Below, in pieces: positions 23,905-24,357 of a DNA stretch of 24,357 nucleotides (within the stretch, counting starts at the first letter, position 1; every line of letters begins with the position of its first letter). The notes below the pieces were generated by a model. That model was not told the DNA's origin and ran no database searches. It saw only the letters and a program-made list of their open reading frames with translations. A program made the position numbers and the translations under genes. This DNA comes from CAZEHO01 sp964511945. Lineage in GTDB: Bacteria; Actinomycetota; Acidimicrobiia; Spongiisociales; UBA11373. Location of the stretch: positions 1 through 24,357 of the forward strand of contig CAZEHO010000038.1 in assembly GCA_964511945.1 (NCBI GenBank), given 5' to 3'.

Positions 23905-24357
23905 GTGCGCTCGAGGCGCTCTGGAACCCGAAGTGCAACCTAGGACGTCACCACTGTCGGCGGTAGGGAGAGATTCCTTCGAGAAAGAGGTTGTGGCTGG
24001 CTGCCGAGCATGCGAGGCGGAGGCCTGCCCGGGGCACAATCCGGCTCTGACTCGAATCCTCCAGCATATGCAGGGAAACACGACAGGCTCTCGGTTCGAT
24101 GAGAGGCCACGGAGACGCTCCGACTGCAAACCGCCTGGAAACGCCAAGCCGGATACAGGCCGTCACCAGGGGATACGAACGGGCATCTCGCCGGGCGATT
24201 CCCCTTGTAATTCGGGGCCAAGGGACACGGAAGGACACCAGAGGTCACGAGTTGGGTCTGACTACGGATCAGTGATTCGAGTGGTTGTTTCGATTCCCAA
24301 GCAGTTGCGTCCACGTTCGTGGTGTATGGCCGGGGGGAAATGCCGCTGGATAGGTGA
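23905..24357 (+). mobile_element. Probable 5' part of a group II intron (runs off the window)
   Basis: Starting 17 nt after the glycosyltransferase stop, the plus strand begins GTGCG (23905-23909), the group II 5' splice consensus. About 450 nt of non-coding sequence follow, rich in GGAAAC-type loops (CAGGGAAACACGACAGGC near 24071, GCCTGGAAACGCC near 24132) and short stems, as in intron domain I. The end, GGCCGGGGGGAAATGCCGC then TGGATAGGTGA, resembles the lead-in to domain IV where the reverse transcriptase gene starts. That gene and domains V-VI would lie beyond the edge. I could not find a good exon-binding match to the flanking exon, so this is a pattern-based call. Alternative: another structured RNA. 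Confidence 0.45.

Noticed and set aside
23948..24238. Minus-strand ORFs at the right edge
   Set aside because: No domain and poor composition; the region looks like structured non-coding RNA on the plus strand.

Overview
The window comes from a high-GC actinobacterium. The strongest marker is a small WhiB-type Fe-S protein (6005-6277), a family confined to Actinobacteria and their phages. Several start codons follow TANNNT -10 boxes by only 6-8 nt, the leaderless gene layout common in that phylum. The general look suggests Acidimicrobiia or a relative, but I cannot prove that from sequence alone. A block of exactly 100 Ns (13903-14002) shows this is a scaffolded draft assembly.

Left part (1-9500), mostly housekeeping. 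A minus-strand operon encodes a NUDIX hydrolase, a metallo-beta-lactamase-fold hydrolase and a secreted coiled-coil M23 peptidase, joined by two 4-bp GTGA overlaps. Divergent from it are selA and selB, the selenocysteine synthesis and insertion genes; no selC tRNA is seen. selB converges on and overlaps whiB. Next come an NfeD-family membrane protein whose protease site looks dead, a stand-alone receiver domain, a CNNM/CorC-type CBS membrane protein, and tRNA-Pro(CGG) with a strong terminator.

Middle part (9500-12600), a decayed integration hot spot. It holds an apparently intact tyrosine integrase, a short excisionase-like protein, long stretches without recognisable genes, the C-terminal stub of a phosphotriesterase-family gene, a 3' half of tRNA-Arg(ACG), and a second direct copy of that tRNA's T-loop/acceptor sequence about 100 bp further on.

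Right part (12600-23887), a plus-strand carbohydrate locus: LacI regulator, substrate-binding lipoprotein, two ABC permeases, MalK-type ATPase, two Gfo/Idh/MocA oxidoreductases, a GH13 subfamily-18 (sucrose phosphorylase-like) glycoside phosphorylase and a GT4 glycosyltransferase. Four of the junctions are ATGA overlaps or gaps of 1 nt. Two palindromic operators sit in the lacI promoter, three helical turns apart. The gene set resembles the E. coli ycj cluster (LacI, ABC importer, Gfo/Idh dehydrogenase, GH13_18 glucosylglycerate phosphorylase), with a glycosyltransferase added. The likely job is import of a small alpha-glucoside, redox modification of its sugar, and phosphorolysis or re-synthesis. 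The first permease is unusual: it carries two tandem, visibly duplicated SH3-like units in its first extracytoplasmic loop.

Right edge (23888-24357): non-coding sequence that looks like the 5' end of a group II intron, running off the window.
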